DNA of 64,000 nucleotides, taken from NCBI GenBank assembly GCA_905220665.1, contig CAJNAR010000153.1, forward strand, positions 310,001 to 374,000, read 5' to 3'. A program made the translations under genes and the position numbers. Below, piece after piece: positions 34,046-45,890 of this stretch. Source of the stretch: Albugo candida (Eukaryota; Oomycota; Peronosporomycetes; Albuginales; Albuginaceae). Under the pieces are notes generated by a model. The model ran no database searches. It was given only the letters and a program-made list of their open reading frames with translations, and had not been told where the DNA came from. How positions within the stretch are numbered: the stretch's first letter is position 1; each line of letters begins with the position of its first letter.

Positions 34046-36481
34046 GTGTACGAATTATCTATCCGGGTCCCTCCTGAATGTCCAAGCGACAACTCCAAAG
34101 TCGCGTGTTGCCGTAAACTCCACCATCAGGCGCAAGAAGAAAATGGTAACGACTGCGCAAGATATAGACTTTATTAGACAGCCATATCGCATCTGTTAGA
34201 GCCATCAGAGGGAATGTAAGTGACGCAGACAATGACATCAACATAGGAGAAGGCGAAGAGGCTGACAGAGTCGAAGGTAGCGAATCATGGATAGAAAGGT
34301 GCTCATCGCAGCAACCCACAATCTAATTGAAATTGAGGGAGGACGTGAAGGATAGAAACGTGAGATATTCCTGTGCATCCACGATCTTCCTAGATATCTG
34401 CCATACTATCGCTACGCAGGACGAAAGGGCAATCGCCATCAATAATATACCAAACTCCTTACAGACTTGCGAGAGGTTTTTGCATGTGGGCAAATTGTTG
34501 TCTTCGACTCTAAGGCGTCTGGTACAGGTAATAGAAAGCGTGCAGTTCGCTACGCTGTTATAAAAAGAATATGTGTGATTATGCACCAGCTCTTCGACAT
34601 GTTTGCTGTTGAATAAGAGGGATCTCTCAAACTGAGTTCCAAATCGTACAATCCCATCTTTAAGTCTTGATGTCTAAGCTTGCAAGCACTTTTCGACTTC
34701 GGATGCCTTCGAGGATCAGCTTTGCGGAATAAAGGGCATGCTACTCAGTAAAGCGGGACCTCCGACGCCAACTCCTCACAATGGTCACATGGAGTATCTT
34801 CGATACAGAATGCTCGTCCAGAAGAAGCATTAACAATCAACAGCTTTCCATCGTGAAAAGTGCATGTTATATAAGTACATCATTGGTGCTGGCCGCACGA
34901 CTATCCAATATACTGAATCTCACTATGAACTGACCTTCACCATATTTTTCGGGCACTATGACAACGTATGCACGCATAAACATCATGTGTCTTGACCCAG
35001 TCCTATACTGATGGTATCAGTACGTTCTGTTATGGACATATACCATGAAGGGTGACGAGTAATTCCGCCGAATATGCTGTCAATAGTAGCGCTGCCATCG
35101 AGTAGGCCGTTTGATATCCTGAATTGCCTTGCCGCTTAATACTATCATTGCGAGGCAAAGCTATTTCTCATCGACTAAGCTACACACCTTGTAGTAGCAT
35201 TATCGTTCGCAGCCTTAGTGACGGCCAGTCCAATCTAAAGAAATCACTCCTTTTGCTCAAGTACCAGCAATTCAAAGGGAATCGCTTATCACGAGCGTGC
35301 TTCAAGAGAATTAGCATAATTGAAGCTAATTGTGGCCATCAATATCCTCGGAATCGCTTTTGCTTACACTTGTCCATTTGTGAATTTCAATGAGACACCA
35401 CCGCGATGTTTCTTGACTTCAGTCTCTCAAACGTTTTGTGGAATCTCGAAACTGCCTATAATGCACTATTCTTTTTTGCCAAACTATAGCGTTATATGAG
35501 ATCCTTTTTTGTTCATGCACTGGTGAGAGACAAAAAAGAACACTTCCAGGTATACACCAAAAAAGTACCAAGCGGATTTCATATTATCGTGCTTTGTCTT
35601 ACTTGCTCGACGCCGTTGAGTCGCGCGTCCTGTATACCATCGCCCATCGAGAATTGTATTGTTGACCAGACCAACCGTTCGGCTTGAGAAATGATGCACT
35701 ATTAGAACATTAAAGCATAGGAAGGCTCTAATCTAAAGATTCCATTGTAGATCCATCGTCGTCAACATCTTCTATTATCGCGTGAGTAAATTTCGTCCGT
35801 GTGATGCTGTTCATCTCAGCGAGTCGGATGGTTTCGCATCTTTATCGATGACCTACACGTATCCAAGCTGCTCGGTTAGATGACTTATCAGAATGGGACA
35901 GAATAGCCTCGTTGGGTGCAGCAAGGTCATCCACCATGCGCTTCGACTTCACTATTCCAACCAGACTGAGTGAGCATCCAAAGAATGTGTATCTGAGTAT
36001 GTACGTATGGTATCGTTGGGACCAATCAGACTGAGTAAAGAATCCATAGTATACACATCGACTGAGTGCAGGACATTGCACCATGAAACATTCTCATCAG
36101 TTGTGTTGGCAAAGTCTTTCTTTTAGCCTCGACAATGTGTATGCCTCTTAAGCATACTAGCAGCTGGAAAATACTCCGAACTGATAATTTTGTGGCGCCT
36201 TCCTTAGCGAGTTCAGTTCCATTTACTACAAGCGCTCTATATGGCATCTATCTGATCCTCACAACGCATCCAGATCAGCCTCAATCGCATATGACCAAAC
36301 GAACTGGCAGTATCGACTACATCTTGCTCCTTACTTCAAGATTCACTCTACTCTACCTATGATCTCGCCATAAACTCTATAATCAGAGAAAAAAGTTCCA
36401 TGGACTTTATATGCTCCGCAAATAATTACAGATGTGTCCCTTCCCGACAAATCTCAATCCATCGTCATTATTCAGCAGACC
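34046..36481. other. Gene-poor region
   Basis: About 2.4 kb with scattered short frames on both strands and no domain or repeat that I can support. The stretch just before 36,482 is presumably the upstream region of the PH-domain gene. Confidence 0.35.
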
Positions 36482-37095
36482 ATGTCCAAAGAAGGCTACC
36501 TTATTTATCACGAGAAAGCGCGTCAATATCAGATAGTCTTTTGTGTCTTGGAAGGAGGAAAACTACAGCTGTTTACGAGTCGTCAGAACCCAACGATCAT
36601 CAAGGAAGTGAATCTATCGTGTACTAGCGTCAGCACATTGTCAAATCCCGAATTGGACGAAAATTTGTGGCCTCATAGTTTCAAACTCCGAATCCAGCGA
36701 TCAAAAGTATGCGCTGGACAAGTTGTAGGACTTTCATCGACGATAACTATGGTATTCGGCGCATCTTCCGCCGAGGAAAAAGAGGCATGGAAGTCATCGA
36801 TTGCTGCATGGCGTCGCAAGTATTGGGGGCACGCACAATCGAAAGAGGAGATTGCAAATAAAGAAGACGATTTCTTTGAGAGTCAATATCAAACGTTAAA
36901 GTGGACCATGCAAGTGGCTATAGCTGTGCGAAAAGAATCCTTATTCTTCCAGCTATTCCAGGGGGGACTTTCACTTCAAAACAAAGACAACAACAACAAA
37001 AACAAAGTTGGTCAATGGACCAAGCAATCTATCAAACCTCCAGCGATCCTACCGCAATCGCGAATCAGTATATGCAGCAATCCTTGATGGAATAG
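36482..37095 (+). CDS. PH-domain protein
   Basis: Starts at the ATG in GACCATGTCC (36482); the frame upstream of it opens with GTG. Residues about 1-115 form a pleckstrin-homology fold: SKEGYLIYHE..., then IVFCVLEGGKLQLF, and a terminal helix with AWKSSIAAWRRKYW. PH domains bind phosphoinositides or proteins at membranes. An intron at 36882-36952 (71 nt, GT-AG) joins FFE to TIPGGTF and leads into a Gln-rich tail ending ...MQQSLME. Reading straight through the intron instead gives a different tail ending before 37,087; I prefer the spliced form because its tail looks more like a natural low-complexity terminus. Confidence 0.6.
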
Positions 37096-37444
37096 TATGA
37101 ATAATGTATTGCATTGATGTCGACATATATGTAAAAGTGAAGCAGGCTTCAAAGAATCCTTGCAGTCTTAAAATGCCTCGAATAATAAAGTACGAATCAA
37201 TGTCAGTCAGTCAATCTTGCGTACTCTGTCATTCATGTCATATTTCTGAACAATGCGTCGGGCGGAGACACAGCGCCGATACTATACGTTGTTACTCGAG
37301 AAAAACAGACAAATGATATGATTCTGCGATTGATTCAGGAAAAACTTTCATTTTGATTGTTGCGCTTTCGAATGCACGAATGAAGGAACTCAAGCCGAAG
37401 AAAATAAAAAAGCAAATATCGCGCTAAAAAGTATGCATGACAAT
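37096..37444. other. Intergenic
   Basis: About 350 bp between convergent genes. Only a chance frame (37104-37316); nothing else seen. Confidence 0.4.
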
Positions 37445-37765
37445 TCACTTGTCTTCAACAAACGATTCTTCCTCTGTTTCGTCGTTAGATTCCGTTTCCA
37501 GGCTTCCTGAGACTGCTACCTCACTCAAGTCGAAAAAGCTCAACGAACCGATGAAGGACGCAAATAAATCAGATGAACGAGGCTGCATTTGTTCGTCGTC
37601 AATTCCGCTTTCGAGAGTCTGTTCTTGCGGTTGTTCTGTTTTCCTCGAATGAAGGCGATTGCTCAACGAACGAAATTGATTCTTGACCGCAGAAACAATC
37701 TTCGACCAGAATTTCGCAGCGCGTGCGAACATCCTCAAGCGACAATCGCCTTCTTTCTCATACAT
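37445..37765 (-). CDS. Unrecognised small protein
   Basis: A frame of about 106 codons from ATG near 37765; it is open a little further upstream from a TTG. The N-terminal half is basic and amphipathic (RMFARAAKFWSKIVSAVKNQF), and the C-terminal half is acidic and Ser/Glu-rich (ETESNDETEEES). There is no signal peptide or known motif. It could be a single-exon hypothetical gene. It is convergent with the PH-domain gene. Confidence 0.4.
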   Translation of the reverse strand: MYEKEGDCRLRMFARAAKFWSKIVSAVKNQFRSLSNRLHSRKTEQPQEQTLESGIDDEQMQPRSSDLFASFIGSLSFFDLSEVAVSGSLETESNDETEEESFVEDK

Positions 37766-38006
37766 ATCGATCCCATTGATATCAGTCAAAATCTTTCATA
37801 GACTCTATACATCAATCGATGATGTGAATGGAGGAAATAACCGGTAAGAATCAGAGTAAATGTCGATCACAGTGGCTGTAGATTCGTCGAATTGCTTACT
37901 ATTTAGAAATACAGATTTAAACCAGTTTTTCTTTCATTTTTCTCAACGCAAATGATGCGATCAGAAACACGAAAACCAAAGCAATCTAGTGGCGATTCAT
38001 TAATCA

Positions 38007-38361
38007 TCAAAGCCTGAAACAATGCGGATCACGTACTTCAAAGTACGCGACTTTAAATAGCGATTGAAATTGCTTTTGCGGAACACATGCTTGGTATCTT
38101 GTATAAAGCGAGTCCATATCGTGACCACTTGGGCATAATAGCTCGTAGCGATGTCCTGTATCAGTACAATACACTTCTGACTGCGTGAGCGATTGTGTGA
38201 GTATGCCACTGATTCGATGTGAGCTTTCCTTCCGCTACCTGTTCTACAGGCTGACACGGCAAGCACTCTTCAACATACACACAGAAAAGACCGCTTTTTA
38301 TGTCGTACACTCGATGAATCGCGTGATCACGCGCTGGTCGCAAAGGATTCGCTTTGACCAT
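38007..38361 (-). CDS. Unrecognised two-exon cysteine-rich protein
   Basis: Exon 1 from ATG 38361 gives MVKANPLRPARDHAIHR... and ends ...CLPCQPVEQ. An intron at 38181-38238 (58 nt, GT-AG, phase 0) leads to SEVYCTDTGHRYELLCPSG... and the end ...DPHCFRL. The joined protein is about 98 residues and has cysteines in C-x2-C, then C, then C spacing, which suggests a fold held by disulphides or metal. The splice removes an in-frame stop and yields a much more natural sequence than either frame alone. The true start may be further upstream. Family unknown. Confidence 0.5.
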
Positions 38362-38691
38362 CAGGCAGCCGTTGCCTGCTATGGATAGTGTTCACGCGCA
38401 CGTAAGCGCACGTAATTTTAGGAAATACTCGACCTGCACAAGCCAACGCTAATATACAGTGTATACTGATAATGAGAAGGTCAAGTCATGATGTCTGATG
38501 ATCAGGAGTGGAATCTGAGTGCGCGACTATTATTTCTTTCGGTAGAGGTGAAAAAATGCGAAGTGAGGCCCGTTTTAATAGATGTCGAGCCCTTCATGCT
38601 GTTTCATTTTGTGGTAGGTCACGGAGAGTAGCAAGGAACCAGAGTAATACTTTCAATTGCAATAATTCTTTCTTATGCACATGATATTCAC

Positions 38692-38989
38692 CTATGCTTC
38701 TGCCTTTACCTTGAAAGCCTTGGCCGTTTCAGAAATTGATTTGATGTCAACTGTTTTACAATCAATAAATAAGGTCTACAATCGATTAGTGAGCTTCCTG
38801 CTTACCTCGTGCTCCACGCTCTCCATCGGTCCATTTGAATCCCGCATATTCGATATGATTACGCGGCGCGAGTTTGCTTTTCAGAGGTTCTTTCAACGTT
38901 TCTCGCAAAATGCAAGCCGATTTATTGGTATACTGCATGTAGGACATGCCGGCAACACGCCAAAGAGAAGTTCCTTTTGCTGGGCTCAT
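38692..38989 (-). CDS. Mitochondrial ATP synthase epsilon subunit
   Basis: Two exons. Exon 1 from ATG 38989 encodes WRVAGMSYMQYTNKSACILR followed by LKEPLKSK and a KWTDG element, the hallmark of the small epsilon subunit of mitochondrial F1 (yeast ATP15, mammalian ATP5F1E). A GT-AG intron of about 53 nt leads into VDIKSISETAKAFKVKAEA and a TAG at 38692-38694. The total is about 80 residues; the family is usually 50-75. The subunit sits in the central stalk of F1Fo ATP synthase. It is divergent from TYW1, about 115 bp away. Confidence 0.78.
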
Positions 38990-39103
38990 TGTCAATGAAG
39001 TTGGATTTTATTGATTTCAAAGGAGAGCACGCCGTCAATTCATTATTGATTATACACAATTCAACTGACAATTCATTTGAATTGTCACCGGAATCATTGG
39101 TTC

Positions 39104-41416
39104 ATGCAGTCGTCCTATTCTTCCGCATGGGTTTTCGCGGTCCCTATTGCTGCTTTTCTGCTCACAGCGGTGTCACTTCAGCTAACCGACACTTGGCATC
39201 CCAGTATTGAATTATTATGCAGCAAATTCGCTCAAAAAAGCCGACAAAAACCGACTAAAGCCAACAAAAAGAAGCTAAAAAAATCTACCATCTCTCGCAA
39301 GTCGCCACAAAAGCCGCATTCCGATGCTCCCAGAGCGATTCCCGTTCGCATTCTCTTTGGCACTCAAACAGGAACAGCTAAATGTATGTAAATCAATCGG
39401 AATTCCTTTTGTTTTGATACTATTGCGTGCATTTAGCGATGGCATTGGACCTAGAAAAGCGTTTGTTTGCATGTAATGTGTCAGGATTCCATTTCCAACC
39501 CGAAGTCATAAACATGAACGAATATGACCAAGTAAGCAAGTAATTTCATGCTATTTCATGCTCATTTTTAACAATAATTCGCTCCACAGGATCATTTAGA
39601 GCACGAATCAGTCGTGATTTTTATCCTATCAACGTGGACGGGAGGAATCGCACCCAAAGATGCAGAGACTTTTTGCTCGTGGCTGAAAGATATGGCGCTG
39701 GATTTTCGAGTGTCAAAGACATGGCTGTCGCATATCTTTCACGCAGTGTTTGGTCTAGGAAGCGCCGAGTATGATGAGCATTACTGCACAGCAGCCAAGG
39801 AATTGAGCAAGCATTTAAAGCTGTTGGGGTCTTCCAGTTTGGTTGAGATCGGCTTTGGCGATGATAATATTGATCAAAATCAGCAATTTGAGCAGTGGAG
39901 TGACCAACTTATCGTGAAACTCTGCTCACAAAGCACAATGTCTCCTCCAGCAACCGAAGTACAAACGGTCAATGAGGAAGAGAACGACGACGAAACAAAA
40001 GGATGGCTATCACAGAATCAACATCGTCGTCAGAAAAGAGCTGAAAAACAGCAAGATGCGCTCAGGTTGAATCCTAAAGCGATGGAGTGGACGGAAGAAG
40101 ATCTGATGAATGATCGACTTTTGACCGATGACACCCTTGAAATCAACCGAGATATCAGCACTACTAAACAATCTTCTGAAGGAGAAAGTATCGTCGATGT
40201 GGAAGATATAGGAAACACGATGCGAGAATCACAAACCGCGAATGAGTCCCAAGAAATGGTGACGCCAATGCAACGAAAAGCTCTGACCAAAGAAGGGTAT
40301 AAGATCATTGGGAGTCACAGTGCGGTCAAACTCTGTCGATGGACCAAACATCAACTACGAGGTCGTGGAGGGTGTTACAAACACACATTTTATGGTATCA
40401 CGAGCTATCAATGCATGGAAACAACTCCAAGTCTCGCGTGTGCAAACAAATGCGTTTTTTGCTGGCGTCATCACAAGAATCCTGTTGGTCGAGTATGGCG
40501 ATGGAAAATCGATGAGCCAGAAGGTTTGATTGTAGGCTCGATCGAACGTCATCAAAACATGATCAAAGAGCTGAGAGGACTGCCAGGACTGAATCTAGAA
40601 CGTTGGAAAGAAGCCTTCACCGTTCGTCATTGTGCGCTCTCGCTAGTCGGGGAGCCGATCATGTACCCGCACATCAATACGTTCTGTCGAAAACTTCATC
40701 AGCGCCGTATTTCGTCGTTTCTCGTGACAAATGCTCAATTTCCCGAGAAAATCGCGGCTTTGGAACCGATCACGCAATTGTATGTGAGCGTCGACGCTGC
40801 GACCAAAGATGCTTTGCAAGCTGTTGATCGACCGCTTTTCAAGGATTTCTGGGAAAGATTTCTCGCGTGTTTGAGAGAGCTGAGACGCAAAGGCCAACGC
40901 ACAGTGTATCGTCTCACGCTCGTCAAGTCGTACAACATGCAAGATATCGAAAAGTACGCTGAGCTGATCGAAATTGGGCAGCCGGATTTCATCGAAGTCA
41001 AAGCAGTCACATATTGTGGCAAATCAGACGGATCCGATCTGACCATGAAGCACGTTCCGTGGCACGAGGAAGTCTGTGACTTTTGTACTGCGTTGGTCGA
41101 GAAAACAAACGGCGTATACGGTCTCGCTGCCCAACATGCACATTCGAATTGTGTCCTGCTCGCAAAGAAAACATTCTGCATCGATGGACAGTGGCATACG
41201 TGGATTGATTATGAAAAGTTCCATGATCTGATGGATCGATACTACACGGACGGAACGATGTTCTCCTCGAGCGAGTACATCTCTCCGACGCCTTCATGGG
41301 CGACATTCGATGCACCTGAAAAAGGCTTTGATCCATGCGAGACGCGATTCTATCGAACGAAAAATGGGAAAATTGCAGAAACATCGTATCAAAGCACCGA
41401 GTCAGGATGCGGCTAG
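39104..41416 (+). CDS. TYW1: TYW1, tRNA 4-demethylwyosine synthase
   Basis: Three exons (39104-39383, 39437-39531, 39600-41416) join in phase. Residues about 8-25 are a hydrophobic anchor (WVFAVPIAAFLLTAVSL), followed by a Lys-rich linker. The flavodoxin-like domain begins with LFGTQTGTAKSMA (FMN loop) and includes STWTGGIAP. An acidic linker leads to the radical SAM domain with CANKCVFC, the CxxxCxxC iron-sulphur ligand, and WRHHKNPV. TYW1 condenses pyruvate with N1-methylguanosine at position 37 of tRNA-Phe to make 4-demethylwyosine, the second step of wybutosine synthesis. The domain order matches yeast and animal TYW1. The gene ends only 21 bp from the convergent NME7 stop. Confidence 0.92.
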
Positions 41417-41437
41417 CTCGAGATCTTACGTGAGCGC

Positions 41438-42671
41438 TTATTGACATTGGAGTAGTGAGTGGAAGAAAAAACAGCTTTCGAGCACGCCATCTTCGCTGCA
41501 GTCTGTACAATGAATGCCATTGTCCAATTTCGAGCTTCCAAAACTTGCACGAAGTGAGTCTGGATACAGTGCTTGTGCGATTTCCACATCGAAAGGCCCA
41601 CAGAATTCGCGAAAGCTGCTCACAATATCGCCATCACCACGGATCTCCAATGCTATGCAGATATTCGAGCTCATGTAGTTGATCATTTCCTAAGCAAAAT
41701 ACTTTCAGTATGCCTTTTCGAACGACGTCGCATTTACTTGATATTTGGGAACAACGAGTTTGTACGCTTGGAAGAATTCATCCGCTTGGCTGAGTGTCAA
41801 GTGAAAAGATCGCATCGCTGAAATCTCAAAAGACCGATTTTGTAAAATCCGACGCACGACATCGCCAAGCCGTCCTGAGACAATTTGAGCTGCGTTTGTG
41901 ACAAATATGGCGATCACATACCTTCCTGAACGACTCGAGGCCGAAGGATGCAAAGTGTGCAGCAATCAAAAATTGCTGTGGTGCGAGGTCGGGTCTCTGT
42001 GCTGAGTGACTGGAGAAAGCTTCCAGTATCTGAGGCTTCTCGACACAAGAGTATGGAACCATCGTGGTCCCATCCACGTTCTCTCACGCGATCGAGGTAG
42101 GAGGCCTCCGTGGAATTTTGTTTTGTTTGCAGGAGTACGAGGACGGATACGCTATCTTCAGAATGAGAAACGATCTGATCGATCAGAGATTTGCCACACA
42201 CGATCGATGCACCTTTCATCGCTTGAGCCTGCTGCTGGGTTATGTGCATCATCTCCAGGTGCAGTAAAGTGCCTGCAGCTTGTATGACTTGAAGGATATC
42301 GCCCATCCGATTGTACGCCTTGGGAGGGATGACACAGATCATTTTATCCGATGTGATTCCGTACGCCAATTGCTGGCGAGTAAAGTCATTTGCGGTGGCA
42401 ATGATGCGAAATTGACGACTATACACTGTGACGGTAGCACCCACATTGATATCTGAAGTCGATACGGTCGGAATTCGGATTTTTTTGAGAAAAATTCGCT
42501 TGTTTTGCCGTTCTATCTGTATAGCATGCACAGTGAGCTTCTTCTGCAGAGTTCTAAGAGCCTTACCAATTCTAATGTCTGATCCGGGAAACAATTGAGA
42601 ATGTACTGCTTATCCTGATCGCTCTGTGGATCGTGCCATTCCGCAAAGTAGGATAATTTCTGCTCCGACAT
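41438..42671 (-). CDS. NME7: NME7-like nucleoside diphosphate kinase homologue
   Basis: Starts at ATG 42671 (MSEQKLSYFAEWHDP). An intron at 42517-42566 leads into a DM10 domain (VYSRQFRIIATANDFTRQQL). The first NDK-like domain has CVIPPKAYNRMGDIL where active NDKs have IKPDA. The second has CILRPRVVQEG, then GRLGDVVRRI and ending FREFCGPFDVEIA...FGSSKLDNGIHCTD. Two further short introns (about 41,880-41,930 and 41,691-41,740) restore the frame. NME7 is a gamma-tubulin ring complex and ciliary protein, so it fits an organism with flagellated zoospores. In the second domain, the His of the canonical NxxHGSD active site is retained as IHCTD, as in human NME7. Confidence 0.85.
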
Positions 42672-42692
42672 GCTATAAATACGATTGTCGGG

Positions 42693-44355
42693 TCAGAAGG
42701 CCGCATGCAGCGATAACAATGTGCAGGCAGTGACAGTTGCAGCTGTCGGGCTGTTTTGAGTACTATCGTCTCCGATTACCATTTGCACTGTTGCTTGAAA
42801 TCGTGAATTGGGATGGACGATGGCATTCAGACAGGAAGCAACTCGCCATTTTGCATCGAGACAATTGGGGATAGATGACCTCGTGTCGATAAGTAGACTT
42901 GCGTTGATATTTCCGGCTACGTGCTGGATCACAGGGTCTTGGGCGGTGACATTGAAGACCTGAAGCTTATTATCATGGAGTCCCTGGAGTCGCATTGTGA
43001 CGGCCCGGTACCTCCAGAGACATGCTTTATCGTGTTCCTCGGTTGCGCTCGAGTCGATTTCATCAAATGTGAGTATTGAAGTCGTTCTTTTACGATTTTT
43101 TTTCTGTATTCTGCATTGACGCTTTGGACACGACATGTACAGATTGGGAATGACTTTAGCATTGAATCTCGGCAGCGTTTCTTGACAAAATCGGCAATAG
43201 CTCTCGACCAAAAGTGGTGTGAATGGAGGCCTCACACGGGAAGTGGATCCTAACGGCTGCCCAAAATCGACGCGTTCGACCCGAACATCCTCCAAGACGA
43301 TAAGTTCACCATATTTGTTACCACTATCCGGTCGCATTTGTGAAGTTTCTATTGATTTACATATTACTCCTTTTTTCTCACTGATTCCCGTCTGAATTTT
43401 CGACAGAATTGAAGGATGACTCGTCCTGCACCTCACGAATTGGGTCATTGAGCTCGAATGTGCGAGCAGAGATTTTGTAGCGTCATCGAGTGCTATGATA
43501 AGATTCAGTATCTCAAAAGGTCCATCATGCGCCAGAAGAGACTCAGAATGCTTTTTGTGAGCCTGTTGATCCCATAGACAGAGTCGTACAGCCTGTGCTT
43601 CGCCCAATGTGTCATCAGTCATCTCAACATCTCGCCGGTAAGCTCCAAAAGTGGTCGCCAGTCTATCCACTACGCCGGTCTTTTCTTCTTTCTTTTCTTT
43701 TGGCTCTCGCAAGCGACAACGAACATGAACGATTGTTTCTGGCTGCAAATCGCAAAGCTTGGTGAACGATTTATCCGTAGGATATGATTTTGGATCAGAT
43801 TCTATCGACCTTCTTCCCCTTTGAGCTTGAGGCTTCTCAACTTGCTCTGGATGATCCTTCATCCATTGTATTAAATGGAGTGTTTCCTTCATACTAATAT
43901 CGGCTGATCCACAATGCCGACCATTGCGTACCAGAAGATCGATGCGAGAGCTTGTGTTGGAGTAATGAGCTTCCATCGAACCACAAAAGCTTCGAAGGCG
44001 ACAGCTGCTTACGCAAGGTGAGAAGTATACGTTTTTTTAGTAGGATGACGTACTTTGAGAAAAGAACAATGTCGCCGACTTGCACGGCTGTGTTTCGAAG
44101 CTCAAATTGATTGCATAAAGTGTATTTTGGCTGGTCATGACCCCAGAAAAGAACTTTAAAAAATGTATACGTATGATCTGCAACGTATATTATATTAACA
44201 ACTCGGCTTTCTCGGCCATTGCGAAGCTTTCTTTCCCGTCGACACATTTGCTGCACAACTGCAATAAAATCTTTCTGCATACCGTCTTGGAGTGTACAAA
44301 GAAAAGCTCTGTTTGCTGATTCCTCGCATTTTAACATGGATGCGCAATTTGACAT
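42693..44355 (-). CDS. OB-fold DNA-binding protein, shieldin-2/RPA-like
   Basis: Exon 1 (44355 or ATG 44337 down to 44054) encodes an OB-fold start: VNIIYVADHTYTFFKVLFWG...VQVGDIVLFS. An intron at 44005-44053 (49 nt) joins it in phase to a 427-plus-codon exon that begins with CRLRSFCGSMEAHYSN. Later a C-x2-C pair (YCRFCQE) and a C-x4-C pair (MSCPKRQC) sit within another OB-like region, as in the zinc-bearing OB domain of RPA1 and SHLD2. The likely role is binding single-stranded DNA in repair or replication. The closest architecture that I can think of is SHLD2, but MEIOB/RPA1-type proteins are alternatives. It ends 21 bp before the NME7 start on the same strand. Confidence 0.5.
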
Positions 44356-44693
44356 GGATATCCTAGATTTACGTGTCAAACAGCTTCAAATTGCGACATC
44401 AAATTCCTGGAACGACTGCAGGAAATCTGATCTTGCAATTCTTTGAGAAAAAACTTGTTCGTTACAAAAACACTGCATCTCTTTTCGCTGTAATTACAAA
44501 TAGTGACGCTTCTCGACTGAATAGACAGCTCCAACGTCTATTTGTGTTAGACGGAACGCTTTATTCGGCACAATTGCAAGCACAAAAATTTATCAGAAAG
44601 ACGTATCTCCGTGACGACACCCTTTCGAATCAGCAAACTCCATTCTCCACCTCACTTGTCGAAAGGTTTGTTTACGAATCCCTTACTTTTTGA
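44336..44693 (+). CDS. Unrecognised small helical protein
   Basis: From ATG 44336 (or 44354), exon 1 encodes MDAQFDMDILDL. A 50-nt GT-AG intron (about 44,374-44,423) joins in phase to NLILQFFEKKLVRYKNTASLF..., which runs to a TGA at 44,693. The joined protein is about 100 residues, mostly helical, without a known motif. Its start region overlaps, head to head, that of the OB-fold gene; one CATG holds an ATG for each strand. A further splice near 44,666 towards the Rab gene is possible but less natural. Confidence 0.45.
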
Positions 44694-44784
44694 GTCGATT
44701 TCGCTTCCTCAAAGCACGATGAGCTAATGCACTCAAGAGTCGCTCATTTCCAGCTTTGTTTGCCGATAGAATACGACTTAAAGA

Positions 44785-45505
44785 ATGGCACGACATGAAA
44801 ACCCATTTGATATGCAAATCAAATTGCTTATGATTGGCGATAGCGGTAATTCTTTACTCAATTGCAGAATTTATGATACAATGCTAAATAAATACTGCAA
44901 GGTGTCGGGAAGACGTGTCTTTTGCTTCGATATGCGAATGATTCATTCTCTCCAACGTTCATCACGACGATTGGCATCGATTTCAAGATAAAAAACATTG
45001 AATTGGATGGCAAAAAAATTAAGTTACAGGTCTCAAGTGAACTCGTTCTGATAATAAGTTTGTGTAAGCGGATTTCTTACGTTAGATTTGGGACACAGCA
45101 GGACAGGAACGATTTCGGACAATCACAACGTCGTATTTCCGTGGAGCCCAAGGAATTTTACTGGTGTATGATGTCACAGATAGGACATCCTTTCAAAGTA
45201 TACGAAATTGGGTTGGTCAGATACAACAACATGCCGACGTACATGTGAACAAGATTCTTATTGGGAATAAATGCGATATGACGGATGACAAAGTAATCAG
45301 TACGGAAGAGGGGCAGGCACTTGCCGATGAGTATGGGGTCAGATTTTATGAGACCAGTGCTAAGAACAACATCAATGTGGAAGGAGGTTTCATCGATATT
45401 GCCCGAGAAGTAAAAAATAGACTGATGGAAGAAGGTGGATCGCACAAAAAAGAGAGTATAAATCTCAGCGCGAAGGCAATTCCACCAAAGAAAGGCTGTT
45501 GTTAA
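44785..45505 (+). CDS. Rab8/Rab1-family small GTPase
   Basis: Three exons. Exon 1 starts [21 protein letters not shown] and stops inside the P-loop. An intron of about 57 nt (to about 44,904) is followed by [15 protein letters not shown] and the switch I sequence [11 protein letters not shown] second intron (45,030-45,090 region) precedes [33 protein letters not shown]4 is GNKCDM and G5 ETSAK; the C-terminus is KKGCC, a double-cysteine geranylgeranylation signal. The IDFKIK and [14 protein letters not shown] blocks are typical of the Rab1/Rab8/Sec4 group, which controls secretory vesicle traffic. All nucleotide-binding motifs are intact. The choice between Rab1 and Rab8 cannot be made by eye. 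Confidence 0.88.
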
Positions 45506-45890
45506 TTCCTCCGATTTTCAGGACCAATACATCGCTTGTTGGATCCTTAAATCAGCATTTTCTTGTACTTGTAGAGAAGGAAGATACCAAATCTCGCCAC
45601 CTTGTGTCTAGTTCGGCTTGGAAGTAGAAGTAAACACATTGTTACTAATGCCATTCTCGTTATCTACAACTGTAAAAATAGTCGTAAAAGACGTACACCA
45701 TCTCAAATGCAATCACCGCTATGTTAGCGGTGCGAAGTTGCACGTTTTTAGGACTTGCCATTTACGTGCTTTTCTTCCTGCTGGAATGCATGACAATATG
45801 GCAAAGATTTTCATAATATGGCGTTTTGATTGGGCAGATAACGGAATTAAATCATTGTATTGGCTGAAATGTAGCTTTTGGTGCATGATT
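45506..45890. other. Intergenic region before VPS36
   Basis: About 385 bp between two genes on the same strand. It should hold the Rab 3' end and the VPS36 promoter. No other feature seen. Confidence 0.4.

Noticed and set aside
35496..35699. Small frames on both strands as secreted effectors
   Set aside because: No signal peptide, and no RXLR or CxxHxxC motif in a suitable place.
36434..36481. An N-terminal extension of the PH-domain protein
   Set aside because: The extension would start at GTG; the ATG at 36,482 directly precedes the first PH strand.
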